From Halovulum sp039180525 (GTDB lineage Bacteria; Pseudomonadota; Alphaproteobacteria; Rhodobacterales; Rhodobacteraceae): a stretch of DNA of 64,000 nt. The notes beneath the pieces are model-generated. The model ran no database searches, was not told where the DNA came from, and saw nothing but the letters and a program-made list of their open reading frames with translations. The stretch is taken from assembly GCA_039180525.1 (NCBI GenBank), contig JBCDDF010000004.1, positions 1 through 64,000 of the forward strand, given 5' to 3'. This document shows, piece after piece, positions 35,939-44,542 of the stretch. The translations under genes and the position numbers were made by a program. The first letter of the stretch is position 1. Every line of letters starts with the position of its first letter.

Positions 35939-36727
35939 TTACAGGTTCTCCACCTGCGGCATGCCAGTGGCGTGGAAACCGCCATCGACGAAGACGCATT
36001 CCCCGGTCGTGCAGGCGCCCAGATCGGACAACAGGTAAACCGCCGTGCCCCCCACCGCCTCTAGCGTGGCATTGGCGCGCATCGGCGCGTTGACCTCGGC
36101 ATTGCGGAACACCTTGCGGGCGCCGCCGATGGCCGCCCCCGCCAGCGTACGCATCGGTCCGGGGCTGATCGCGTTCACGCGAATGCCGTCGGGGCCCAGA
36201 TCGTTGGCCAGATAGCGTACCGCCGCCTCCAGCGCCGCTTTGGCCACACCCATGACGTTATAGTTGGGCGTCACCCGCTGCGCGCCCAGATAGGTCAGCG
36301 TGACGATCGACCCGCCCTCGGTCATAAGCGGCGCGGCGCGGCGGGTGACATCGACCAGCGAGTAGCAGGAGATATCCAACGAGTTCAGAAAGTTCTCGCG
36401 GCTGGTGTTCATGAAGCGCCCGGAGAGTTCCGCCTTGTCGGAATAGGCGATCGCATGCACCAGAAAATCGAGCCGCCCCCAAGCGTCGCCGAGCCGGGTG
36501 AACACGGCGTCCAAAGAGGCCGCGTCGCGTACATCTGCGGGCAGCACCAATTCGGCGCCAATGCTCGCGGCCAGGGGTTTCACGCGCCGGCCGAAGGCGT
36601 CGCCCTGATAGGTGAAGGCCAATTCGGCGCCCTGCGCGTGCAGGGCCTTGGCGATGCCCCAGGCGATAGACTTATCGTTCGCGACCCCCAGCACCAGGCC
36701 GCGTTTGCCCGCCATCAGATCGGCCAT
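35939..36727 (-). CDS. fabI: Enoyl-ACP reductase (NADH) FabI
   Basis: This 262-aa short-chain dehydrogenase-type protein reduces trans-2-enoyl-ACP in fatty acid elongation. Seen are the nucleotide-binding GKRGLVLGVANDKSIAWGIAK near the start, FLVHAIAYSDK (about 90), the active-site pair in PNYNVMGVAKAAL (Tyr and Lys about 155-165) and ISPGPMRTLAGAAI (about 190). It is the last of fabA-fabB-fabI on the minus strand, 5 bp after the fabB stop. Confidence 0.95.
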   Translation of the reverse strand: MADLMAGKRGLVLGVANDKSIAWGIAKALHAQGAELAFTYQGDAFGRRVKPLAASIGAELVLPADVRDAASLDAVFTRLGDAWGRLDFLVHAIAYSDKAELSGRFMNTSRENFLNSLDISCYSLVDVTRRAAPLMTEGGSIVTLTYLGAQRVTPNYNVMGVAKAALEAAVRYLANDLGPDGIRVNAISPGPMRTLAGAAIGGARKVFRNAEVNAPMRANATLEAVGGTAVYLLSDLGACTTGECVFVDGGFHATGMPQVENL

Positions 36728-36732
36728 CCTTG

Positions 36733-37959
36733 TCAGTCCTGAACCCGGCTGAGCGCCAGCGTGGCGTTCGTGCCGCCGAAACCGAAGCTGTTGGACAGCA
36801 CCGTATCCAGCCCGGCATCGTCAACCCGTGTGGTCACGATCTCGGCCGGATCCAATGCCGGGTCGAGCGTGGAGATGTTGGCGCTGGCGGCGATGAAGTC
36901 GTCCTCCAGCATCAACAGGCCATAGATCGCCTCCTGCACGCCGGTCGCGCCCAGCGAATGACCCGTCAGCGCCTTGGTGGAGCTGACCGGCGGCGTCTGA
37001 CCTTCGCCGAAGATGCGGCGGATCGCCTCGATCTCCGAGATATCACCCACGGGCGTCGAGGTGCCATGCGCGTTGATATAGCCGACCTTGCGGTTGCCGA
37101 TCGTCGCCAACGCCAGACGCATGGCCCGCTCGCCGCCTTCGCCCGAGGGCGCGACCATGTCGTGGCCGTCCGATGTTGCGGCGTAGCCGGTGACCTCGGC
37201 ATAGATCTTCGCGCCGCGGGCCTTGGCACGTTCGTAATCCTCCAGCACCACAACGCCGCCGCCGCCGGCGATCACGAACCCGTCGCGGGTTTCGTCATAG
37301 GGCCGGCTCGCCGTTTCCGGCGTGTCGTTGTATTTCGAGCTCATCGCGCCCATGGCGTCGAAGAGGCAGGACAGCGTCCAATCCAACTCCTCGCCGCCGC
37401 CGGCAAAGACGATGTCCTGCTTGCCGAACTGGATCTGCTCCACCCCGTTGCCGATGCAATGCGCGCTGGTCGAACAGGCCGAGGTGATCGAGTAGTTGAT
37501 CCCCTTGATCTTGAAGGGCGTGGCCAGGCAGGCGGAGTTGGTCGAACTCATGCCCTTGGTGACCATGAACGGACCCATGCGTTTCGGGCTGCCGGTCTCT
37601 CGCACGACATTGTGCGCGCGGAAAAAGCTTTTGGTCGACGGCCCGCCCGAACCCATCACCAGCCCGGTGCGTTCGTGGCTGACCTCGGCTTCGGTCAGCC
37701 CGCTGTCCTCCACCGCCTGCTGCATGGCAATGAAATTGTAGGCCGCGCCGTCGCCCATGAATCGCAGATTGCGCTTGTCGATATGGTCGCTGATATCCAG
37801 CTTCGGCTGGCCATGGATACGGCTGCGAAAGCCGTTTTCGGCATAATCCGGCGCGAACTCGATGCCGGACCGGCCATCCTTGAGGGATCGCTTCACCTCG
37901 GCCGCATTGTTGCCGATGGACGATACGATCCCGATCCCGGTGATGACGACGCGGCGCAT
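36733..37959 (-). CDS. fabB: Beta-ketoacyl-ACP synthase I FabB
   Basis: This 408-aa condensing enzyme elongates unsaturated intermediates made by FabA. The catalytic Cys is in SACSTSAHC (about 160), with the two His in INAHGTSTP (about 295) and ALTGHSLGA (about 330). The C-terminal GFGGTNATL is also usual. The start at 37959 (MRRVVITGIG) follows TAGGAGAACAG in the proper position, and an in-frame extension is rejected. Together with FabA it makes the anaerobic-type unsaturated fatty acids. Confidence 0.95.
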   Translation of the reverse strand: MRRVVITGIGIVSSIGNNAAEVKRSLKDGRSGIEFAPDYAENGFRSRIHGQPKLDISDHIDKRNLRFMGDGAAYNFIAMQQAVEDSGLTEAEVSHERTGLVMGSGGPSTKSFFRAHNVVRETGSPKRMGPFMVTKGMSSTNSACLATPFKIKGINYSITSACSTSAHCIGNGVEQIQFGKQDIVFAGGGEELDWTLSCLFDAMGAMSSKYNDTPETASRPYDETRDGFVIAGGGGVVVLEDYERAKARGAKIYAEVTGYAATSDGHDMVAPSGEGGERAMRLALATIGNRKVGYINAHGTSTPVGDISEIEAIRRIFGEGQTPPVSSTKALTGHSLGATGVQEAIYGLLMLEDDFIAASANISTLDPALDPAEIVTTRVDDAGLDTVLSNSFGFGGTNATLALSRVQD

Positions 37960-38001
37960 CGGCTGTTCTCCTATTCCCGCACCGGACGGGGCGCGCACGC
38001 C

Positions 38002-38508
38002 CTAGTCCTGAAACAAGCCAACCCGCAGGCCGGTGGCGGTATAGATAGTCTCGCCATCCGCCTTCATCACCCCATCGGCCACGCCCAGCTTGAGCTTTCG
38101 GTCGATGATGCGTTTGAAATCAACAAGATAGGTCACGAGTTTTGTCGCCGGGGTGACCATGCCGGTGAACTTCACCTCACCCACGCCCAGCGCCCGCCCA
38201 CGGCCCTGCATGCCGCGCCAGCCCAGATTGAAGCCGGTCAACTGCCACAGCGCATCGAGCCCAAGGCAGCCAGGCATCACCGGATCGCCCAGGAAGTGGC
38301 ATTTGAAAAACCAAAGATCGGGTTTGATGTCGAACTCCGCTACGACATGGCCCTTGCCCGCGGCGCCGCCATCGGCGGATATGTCGGTGATGCGGTCCAT
38401 CATCAGCATGGGCGGTGCCGGCAGTTGCGGGTTTCCGGCACCGAACAATTGGCCTTTCGCGCAGCGGATAAGCCCCTCGAAATCGAAGCTTGTCGGCATT
38501 TCGGTCAT
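38002..38508 (-). CDS. fabA: 3-hydroxydecanoyl-ACP dehydratase/isomerase FabA
   Basis: This 168-aa hot-dog-fold enzyme introduces the cis double bond at C10. The catalytic motif FFKCHFLGDPVMPGCLGLDAL (about 65-85) holds the active His and the Asp. The length is near that of E. coli FabA (171 aa). The start MTEMPTSFDFEGL at 38508 has GGAAGGG just upstream. It is the first gene of the fabA-fabB-fabI unit and is divergent from irr, with a 182-bp gap. Confidence 0.95.
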   Translation of the reverse strand: MTEMPTSFDFEGLIRCAKGQLFGAGNPQLPAPPMLMMDRITDISADGGAAGKGHVVAEFDIKPDLWFFKCHFLGDPVMPGCLGLDALWQLTGFNLGWRGMQGRGRALGVGEVKFTGMVTPATKLVTYLVDFKRIIDRKLKLGVADGVMKADGETIYTATGLRVGLFQD

Positions 38509-38690
38509 CCAGGCCCTTCCCCGCGCCGGTCCATTTGGGACCCGTGGACCCCTTAACACCGCGTTCGGCGGGGGTGCAAGCGGTTCGCCGGCGCAAACAG
38601 CGTCGAAACCGCACGGCCCCCACCCAGGACTGGAAATCGCTAAACGCCTGTGCGACAACAGTGAAACGACGACGACAGGAGCCATGGGCG

Positions 38691-39122
38691 ATGACCCTCG
38701 CCACCGAAACACCCGAACGCCGCCGGGCCACCGATTGGCTGCAAGGCGCGGGATTGAGACCGACGCGCCAGCGGCTGACGCTGGCAACTTTGCTTGTGGG
38801 CGATGGGCACAACCGGCACGTCACCGCGGACGAGTTGTTCGAAGCTGCGCGCGGCGCGGGTGAGGCGGTATCGCTCGCCACCGTCTACAACACGCTGAAG
38901 GCGTTTTGCAGCGCCGGGCTGTTGGCAGAGATCGTGGTCGACGGCGCGCGGTCCTATTTCGACACCCGCACCGAGGATCATCCCCATTTCTATTGGGAAG
39001 ACGGCGGCCACCTGACCGACGCCCCCAAGGACAGCGTCAAGATTGAGACGCTGCCGGATGCGCCCGAGGGCACCGAGATTTCCAAGGTCGATGTGGTCAT
39101 CCGCCTGAAGGAACGCTCCTGA
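38691..39122 (+). CDS. irr: Iron response regulator Irr (Fur family)
   Basis: This 143-aa Fur-fold regulator has a winged helix (GLRPTRQRLTLATLL at about 20-35, SLATVYNTLKAF at about 65-75) and the Irr-like dimer part with EDHPHFYWEDGGHL. Irr senses heme status in alphaproteobacteria and controls iron and heme genes. ATG 38691 has CAGGAG upstream; an in-frame run to 38490 overlaps the fabA start and is rejected. Its position divergent from fabA is a conserved arrangement in this group. No Irr/ICE box could be assigned with confidence in the gap. Confidence 0.88.
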   Translation: MTLATETPERRRATDWLQGAGLRPTRQRLTLATLLVGDGHNRHVTADELFEAARGAGEAVSLATVYNTLKAFCSAGLLAEIVVDGARSYFDTRTEDHPHFYWEDGGHLTDAPKDSVKIETLPDAPEGTEISKVDVVIRLKERS

Positions 39123-39145
39123 CCGGACAGTCCGAACGGCAAAAG

Positions 39146-39673
39146 ATGGCCGCCGGACTGCCCTACACCTGTATGGATGAAGAGCTTTGCCGCCTGCGCG
39201 ATCGGGCGCGCGCCGCGGTGCATGCGCATAACACCTGCATGCCGGCGGCGCGCGGTGCCATGGCGGGGGCATTGCGCGAACTCCTCGGGTCGGTGGCGCA
39301 TGGCGCGTATCTGGAGGCGCCCTTTCACTGCGCTTATGGCTTCAACCTGCATCTGGGCCGCGATGTATACCTCAACGCCGGCTGCACGGTGCTCGACACC
39401 GCCCCGGTGCGGATCGGCGATGGCGCGATGCTGGGGCCGGCCGTGCAGATCTATTGTGCCGAACACGATCAGGACCCGGCCGCCCGTGCGCGGGGGATGG
39501 AGATAGCACGCCCCGTCACCATCGGCGCGAACGCGTGGATCGGCGGCGGTGCGATCGTTCTGGCCGGGGTGACGGTGGGCGATGACGCCATCGTCGGTGC
39601 CGGCGCCGTCGTCACCCGGGACGTGCCTGCGGGTGCGACCGTGACCGGCAACCCGGCGCGCCAGCGGACCTGA
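39146..39673 (+). CDS. Maltose/galactoside O-acetyltransferase-like hexapeptide protein
   Basis: This 175-aa left-handed beta-helix acetyltransferase of the LacA/Maa/NodL group has APFHCAYGFNLHLGRDVYLN (about 60-75), the catalytic His in YCAEHDQDP (about 105) and hexapeptide turns VTIGANAWIGGGAIVLAGV. It transfers acetyl from acetyl-CoA to a sugar hydroxyl; the acceptor is not known. It follows irr with a 23-bp gap. Confidence 0.85.
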   Translation: MAAGLPYTCMDEELCRLRDRARAAVHAHNTCMPAARGAMAGALRELLGSVAHGAYLEAPFHCAYGFNLHLGRDVYLNAGCTVLDTAPVRIGDGAMLGPAVQIYCAEHDQDPAARARGMEIARPVTIGANAWIGGGAIVLAGVTVGDDAIVGAGAVVTRDVPAGATVTGNPARQRT

Positions 39674-39714
39674 CGGCTTTTCAGCCCGACCTGCCCGATG
39701 ATAGACCCGGTCCC

Positions 39715-40650
39715 ATGACCACCGCTTATCTCTTCCACCCCGCCGGCCTGGGTCACGAAACCCCGCCAGGGCATCCCGAACAGATCGCCCGGCTGGAGGC
39801 GGTGGAGGCCGCGCTCGCCAGCCCCGGTTTTGCCGATCTTGTGCGGCTGGACCCGCCCGAGGCGACCGAAGATCAGATCCGCCGGGCGCATCCGCAAACG
39901 CATATCGATGCAATCCGTGCGGCGATCCCCGATCACGGCCAACGCGCCTTGGATGCGGATACGCATGTGTCCGCGGGCTCTTTGCAGGCCGCGCTGCGTG
40001 CCGCCGGTGCGCTGGTGGCGGCGGTGGATGCCGTGATGGCGGGCGAGGTGCGCAACGCCTTTTGCGCCGGGCGCCCGCCGGGGCATCATGCGGAAACGGC
40101 GACGCCGATGGGCTTCTGCCTGTTCGGCAACGCCGTGATCGGCGCCCGCCATGCCGCGGCGGCGCATGGGCTGACGCGCATCGCGATTGTCGATTTCGAC
40201 GTCCATCACGGCAACGGGACCCAGGATCTGATCTGGGACGACCCCGCCATCGCCTTGGCCTCGACCCATCAAAGCCCGCTCTACCCCGGCACCGGCCAGG
40301 CGCAGGACACCGGCGCACACGGGCAGATCCTGAACGTCCCGCTGCCGCCCGGAGCCGATGGCCCGGCCTTTCGCCGCGCGTTCGAACGGCAGGTGATGCC
40401 CTTCGTTGCGGCGCAAAGGCCCGAGTTGGTCATCGTCTCTGCCGGGTTCGATGCCCATGCCGCCGATCCGCTGGCCAATCTGTCGCTGGTGGAGGCGGAT
40501 TTCGCCTGGGTCACGCACCGGCTGTGCGACCTGGCCGACGCGCATTGCGCGGGGCGGCTGATCTCGACTTTGGAGGGCGGCTATGATCTCGATGCGCTGG
40601 GCGCCTCGGTCGCGGCCCATGTCGGCGTGCTGATGGAGCGGGGAAAATGA
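39715..40650 (+). CDS. Histone deacetylase-family hydrolase
   Basis: This 311-aa zinc hydrolase of the HDAC/acetoin-utilisation/acetylpolyamine group has RPPGHHAETATPMGFC (about 118-133), the metal site VDFDVHHGNGTQDL (about 160-173), and SAGFDAHAADPLANL (about 240) with the second metal Asp. Bacterial members deacetylate polyamines, lysine side chains or small amides. The substrate is unknown. Its stop overlaps the xseB start by ATGA. Confidence 0.9.
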   Translation: MTTAYLFHPAGLGHETPPGHPEQIARLEAVEAALASPGFADLVRLDPPEATEDQIRRAHPQTHIDAIRAAIPDHGQRALDADTHVSAGSLQAALRAAGALVAAVDAVMAGEVRNAFCAGRPPGHHAETATPMGFCLFGNAVIGARHAAAAHGLTRIAIVDFDVHHGNGTQDLIWDDPAIALASTHQSPLYPGTGQAQDTGAHGQILNVPLPPGADGPAFRRAFERQVMPFVAAQRPELVIVSAGFDAHAADPLANLSLVEADFAWVTHRLCDLADAHCAGRLISTLEGGYDLDALGASVAAHVGVLMERGK

Positions 40651-40889
40651 GCGACACACCCATTGAGGAAATGACCTTCGAACAGGCGCTGGCGGAACTG
40701 GAAACCGTGGTCGGCAATCTGGAAAGCGGGTCGATCCCGCTGGAGGATTCCATCGCGCTTTACGAACGCGGGGCCGCGCTGCGCGCGCATTGCGAGACCA
40801 AGCTCGCCGCAGCCGAAGAGAAGGTCGCGCAGATCACCCGCAATGCCGAGGGCGGGGCAGAGGGAACCACCCCCGTCGACATCGCGTGA
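40647..40889 (+). CDS. xseB: Exodeoxyribonuclease VII small subunit
   Basis: This 80-aa helical subunit of ExoVII has the family core TFEQALAELETVVGNLESGSIPLEDSIALYERG. It is needed with XseA, which is not in the window, to degrade single-stranded DNA. The xseB-ispA-dxs order is a common conserved string. It overlaps the upstream gene by ATGA and the ispA start by GTGA. Confidence 0.94.
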   Translation: MSDTPIEEMTFEQALAELETVVGNLESGSIPLEDSIALYERGAALRAHCETKLAAAEEKVAQITRNAEGGAEGTTPVDIA

Positions 40890-41773
40890 CCGCGCCCGAT
40901 CCCCGGTTTTCCGCCGTACTGACCGCGGCGGCGCGCGATGTGGAAGATGCCTTGGGCAGCCTGCTGCCGACGGATGACACCAAGATCGGCGCGGCCATGC
41001 GCTACGCCGCGCTGTCCGGCGGCAAGCGGCTGCGGGCATTTCTGACCCTGGAGACCGGGGTTCTGTTCCGGGTGCCGAAGACGCAGTCGCTGCGCGCGGC
41101 GGCGGCGGTGGAGTGCATCCACGCCTATAGCCTGGTCCATGACGATCTGCCGGCAATGGACGATGACGACCTGCGCCGCGGCAAACCCACGGTGCACCGG
41201 AAGTGGGACGACGCCACCGCGATCCTGGCCGGCGATGCGTTGCAGACGGTGGCCTTCGAAATCCTCGCCGCGCCGCAGACCGCGCCCGATCCCGCCATTC
41301 GGGTCAAGCTGATCACCCGGCTGGCCCAGGCCGCCGGCGCGGCAGGCATGGTCGGCGGGCAGGCGCTGGATATCGCGGCCGAAACCAGCCCTACGCCGCT
41401 CAGCCTCGACGAGATCTCGTATCTGCAGAGCCTGAAGACCGGTGCGCTGATCGGCTGGGCGGTGGAGGCCGGCGCGGTCCTGGGCAAATCCGATGCCTCC
41501 AACCTGATCCGCTATGCGGCGGCGCTTGGGCTGGCGTTTCAGGTGCGTGACGACATCCTGGATGTCACCGGGTCGCCGGACGCGACCGGCAAGGCCACGC
41601 AAAAGGATGCGGAGGCGGGTAAGGCGACGTTTGTATCGTTGCTGGGTTTGGAGGGCGCGCGCAAAAAAGCGCGTGACTTGGTGTCAACTGCATGTGACAC
41701 TCTGGCACCCTACGGCTCGGCCGCCGAAAACCTGCGCCACGCGGCCGCGTTCGCGATCAGCCGCAAGAAATAG
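40886..41773 (+). CDS. ispA: Farnesyl/geranyl(geranyl) diphosphate synthase IspA
   Basis: This 295-aa trans-prenyltransferase has GGKRLRAFLTL (about 47-57), the first Asp-rich motif DDLPAMDDDDLRRGK (about 85-98) and the second, DDILDVTG (about 225-232). It condenses isopentenyl diphosphate with allylic primers for quinones and isoprenoids. The GTG at 40886 overlaps the xseB stop (GTGA) and is taken as the start; the ATG alternatives would cut off conserved residues. It is followed by dxs, the first enzyme of the precursor pathway. Confidence 0.92.
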   Translation: MTAPDPRFSAVLTAAARDVEDALGSLLPTDDTKIGAAMRYAALSGGKRLRAFLTLETGVLFRVPKTQSLRAAAAVECIHAYSLVHDDLPAMDDDDLRRGKPTVHRKWDDATAILAGDALQTVAFEILAAPQTAPDPAIRVKLITRLAQAAGAAGMVGGQALDIAAETSPTPLSLDEISYLQSLKTGALIGWAVEAGAVLGKSDASNLIRYAAALGLAFQVRDDILDVTGSPDATGKATQKDAEAGKATFVSLLGLEGARKKARDLVSTACDTLAPYGSAAENLRHAAAFAISRKK

Positions 41774-41802
41774 GGGCCGCCACCCCGCCTCTGGAGAACA
41801 GC

Positions 41803-43731
41803 ATGGCCCAACGCCCCCACACCCCGCTTTTGGACCGTGCCGACACCCCCGATGCGCTGCGCCGGATGAGCGATACGGATCTGGCCAAACTGGCCGACGA
41901 GTTGCGGGCGGAGACGATTTCGGCCGTGTCGGAAACCGGCGGGCATCTGGGCGCGGGGTTGGGCGTGGTCGAGTTGACGGTCGCGCTGCATGCTGTGTTT
42001 CATACGCCGACCGATCGGCTGATCTGGGATGTCAGCCATCAGTGTTACCCGCACAAGATCCTGACGGGCCGCCGCGACCGTATCCGCACGCTGCGCCAGG
42101 CGGGCGGGCTGTCGGGTTTCACCAAGCGCAGCGAAAGCCCCTATGACCCGTTCGGCGCGGCGCATTCCTCCACCTCCATCTCCGCGGGCCTGGGCTTTGC
42201 CGTGGCGCGCGATCTGGGCGGCGCGCCGGAACACGGATTGGGCGATGTGATCTGTGTGATCGGCGATGGCGCGATCAGCGCCGGCATGGCCTATGAGGGG
42301 CTGAACAATGCTGGCCATCTGGGCAAACGGCTGATCGTCATTCTCAACGATAACGACATGTCCATCGCGCCGCCGGTGGGGGCGATGTCGAGCTATCTGT
42401 CGCGGCTTTACGCCGGCGCGCCGTTTCAGGAACTGAAAGCCGCCGCCAAGGGCGCGGTCAGCCTGCTGCCGCCGCCACTGCGCGAGGGCGCGCGGCGGGC
42501 CAAGGAACTGGTCAAGTCGGCCACGGTCGGGGGCACGTTGTTCGAAGAGTTGGGTTTTTCGTATCTGGGCCCGATCGACGGCCATGACATGGACCAGTTG
42601 CTGGGCGTTCTGCGCACGGTCAAGGTCCGCGCCGATGGCCCGATACTGATCCATACGATCACGAAAAAGGGCAAGGGCTTCGCCCCGGCCGAGGCTGCGG
42701 CGGATCGCGGTCATGCGACGGCGAAATTCGACCCTGTCTCGGGCGCACAGAAGAAAGCCAAATCGAACGCACCGTCTTACACCAAGGTTTTCGCCCAGGC
42801 GCTGATCCGTGAGGCCGAGGACGACCACCGGATCACGGCGGTGACCGCCGCCATGCCCTCGGGCACCGGGTTGAACCTGTTCGCGGAGCGCTTTCCCGAT
42901 CGCTGTTTCGACGTCGGTATCGCCGAACAGCACGGGGTGACGTTCGCCGCAGGCATGGCTGCGGGCGGGATGCGGCCGTTCTGCGCGATCTATTCGACCT
43001 TTCTGCAACGCGGTTATGACCAGGTGGTCCACGACGTGGCGCTGCAGCGCCTGCCGGTGCGCTTCGCCATCGATCGCGCCGGGTTGGTCGGGGCGGACGG
43101 GCCGACCCATGCCGGCGCCTTCGATATCGCGTATCTGGCCAATCTGCCCGATTTTGTGGTCATGGCGGCGGCGGACGAAGCCGATCTGGTGCATATGGTC
43201 GCCACGGCGGCGCAGATCGACGACCGCCCCTCGGCGTTCCGATTTCCGCGCGGCGAGGGTGTGGGCGTCGACATGCCCGAACGCGGTCGACCGTTGGAGA
43301 TCGGCCGCGGCCGCGTCGTGCGCGAGGGGCAGGATGTGGCCATTCTCAGTTTCGGCGCACGGCTGGCGGAGTGCCTGAAGGCGGCAGAGGCACTGGCGGC
43401 GCGGGGCATCAGCCCGACGATTGCCGATGCGCGCTTTGCCAAGCCGCTGGACCGCGACCTGATCCTACAACTGGCCCGCCACCACCGCGCGCTGATCACG
43501 ATTGAAGAAGGCGCGGTCGGCGGCTTTGGCGCGCATGTCGCCCAGCTTCTGGCAAAAGAGGGCGTGTTCGACAGCGGCCTGACCTTCCGCATGATGACGC
43601 TGCCCGATCTTTTCCTGGATCAGGACAGTCCGGCGGCGATGTATGCCGCCGCCGCGATGAACGCGCCGGATATCGAGGCTCAGGTGCTGGAAACCCTGGG
43701 CGTGCCCAGCATCGGCAGCCGCCGCGCCTGA
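41803..43731 (+). CDS. dxs: 1-deoxy-D-xylulose-5-phosphate synthase
   Basis: This 642-aa thiamine-diphosphate enzyme joins pyruvate and glyceraldehyde-3-phosphate to start the MEP isoprenoid pathway. Seen are SETGGHLGAGLGVVELT (about 45), WDVSHQCYPHKILTGR (about 75), HSSTSISAGLG (about 120), the ThDP motif GDGAISAGMAYEGLNNAG (about 155) and DRAGLVGADGPTHAG (about 425). The length is typical. A GGAGAAC ribosome site precedes the ATG, 29 bp after ispA. Confidence 0.96.
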   Translation: MAQRPHTPLLDRADTPDALRRMSDTDLAKLADELRAETISAVSETGGHLGAGLGVVELTVALHAVFHTPTDRLIWDVSHQCYPHKILTGRRDRIRTLRQAGGLSGFTKRSESPYDPFGAAHSSTSISAGLGFAVARDLGGAPEHGLGDVICVIGDGAISAGMAYEGLNNAGHLGKRLIVILNDNDMSIAPPVGAMSSYLSRLYAGAPFQELKAAAKGAVSLLPPPLREGARRAKELVKSATVGGTLFEELGFSYLGPIDGHDMDQLLGVLRTVKVRADGPILIHTITKKGKGFAPAEAAADRGHATAKFDPVSGAQKKAKSNAPSYTKVFAQALIREAEDDHRITAVTAAMPSGTGLNLFAERFPDRCFDVGIAEQHGVTFAAGMAAGGMRPFCAIYSTFLQRGYDQVVHDVALQRLPVRFAIDRAGLVGADGPTHAGAFDIAYLANLPDFVVMAAADEADLVHMVATAAQIDDRPSAFRFPRGEGVGVDMPERGRPLEIGRGRVVREGQDVAILSFGARLAECLKAAEALAARGISPTIADARFAKPLDRDLILQLARHHRALITIEEGAVGGFGAHVAQLLAKEGVFDSGLTFRMMTLPDLFLDQDSPAAMYAAAAMNAPDIEAQVLETLGVPSIGSRRA

Positions 43732-43878
43732 CCCATGGCGCAGTCGGCCGGCGGGCTGGCCTTCTCAGCTGGTTCTGGATCGATTGCGCGAACCGATCTG
43801 CCCCTAATGGTCGCCGACGGATGGCAGCCGGATGTCGGCGCCGGCGCCAGGGCTCATCGCTGGTTTTCTGAAATCGCG

Positions 43879-44433
43879 TCAGCGGCTCGCGCGGCGGTCC
43901 CGGCGGCTGGACATCGGCTGCAACGCCACGCTGACATGGGTCTCGCAATAGGGTTTGCCGGGCTGGGTCGGATGCCCGCAGAACCAGAATTCATCCGTCG
44001 CCGGGTCGCCGATGGGCCATTTGCAGGTCCGCTCGGTCAGTTGCAGCAGCGTCAGTTTGCGCGCCTTCTTCTCCAGCGCGGCCAGGCTGGCGCGTTGTTC
44101 TTCGGAGATCTCCGACTGGCTGGGTTGCGGCGGCAGCGGCTGGCCCGGCACGATCACAGGCTTGGCCCGCGGCGCCGGCGCGGGCGCGGCGGCCTGGGGT
44201 TCGGCCGGCGTCTCCACCGCGGCGGGTTTCGGTGCCGGCTCCGGCGTTTTCTCCGCCGCCGGTTCCTCGGCCGAGCGCGTGGGCTGGGTGCGGTTCGACA
44301 GGCCCAGCCGATGCACCTTGCCGATCACCGCGTTCCGCGTGACGCCGCCCAGTTCCTTGGCGATCTGCGAGGCCGATTTGCCCTCGGTCCACATCGCCTT
44401 GAGGGTCTCAACACGTTCGTCGGTCCAGGACAT
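43879..44433 (-). CDS. gcrA: Cell-cycle regulator GcrA
   Basis: This 184-aa protein has the GcrA N-terminal DNA-binding part (MSWTDERVETLKAMWTEGKSASQIAKELG and NAVIGKVHRLGL) and, after an Ala/Pro-rich linker (60-120), the C-terminal sigma-interacting zinc-like segment CKWPIGDPATDEFWFCGHP. In Caulobacter GcrA binds sigma-70 and activates methylated promoters in S phase. The gene is divergent from the ABC permease, and its 3' end faces dxs across 147 bp with no feature seen. Confidence 0.93.
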   Translation of the reverse strand: MSWTDERVETLKAMWTEGKSASQIAKELGGVTRNAVIGKVHRLGLSNRTQPTRSAEEPAAEKTPEPAPKPAAVETPAEPQAAAPAPAPRAKPVIVPGQPLPPQPSQSEISEEQRASLAALEKKARKLTLLQLTERTCKWPIGDPATDEFWFCGHPTQPGKPYCETHVSVALQPMSSRRDRRASR

Positions 44434-44542
44434 GGGTGCGCTCCATCGGCTGCGGGGGTCTGCGCGCCTTGCACGCGCGGCGCTCTATACTAACCCTCCG
44501 CGCCGCGGTTACAAGGCGCCGCGCAGCGCAAGGAGCACGCCC

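Noticed and set aside
36730..38556. 608-aa forward ORF
   Set aside because: Antisense shadow across fabB and fabA.
38990..40318. 442-aa reverse ORF
   Set aside because: Antisense to irr, the acetyltransferase and the deacetylase-family gene; Arg/Pro-rich.
41710..43194. 494-aa reverse ORF
   Set aside because: Antisense shadow of dxs.
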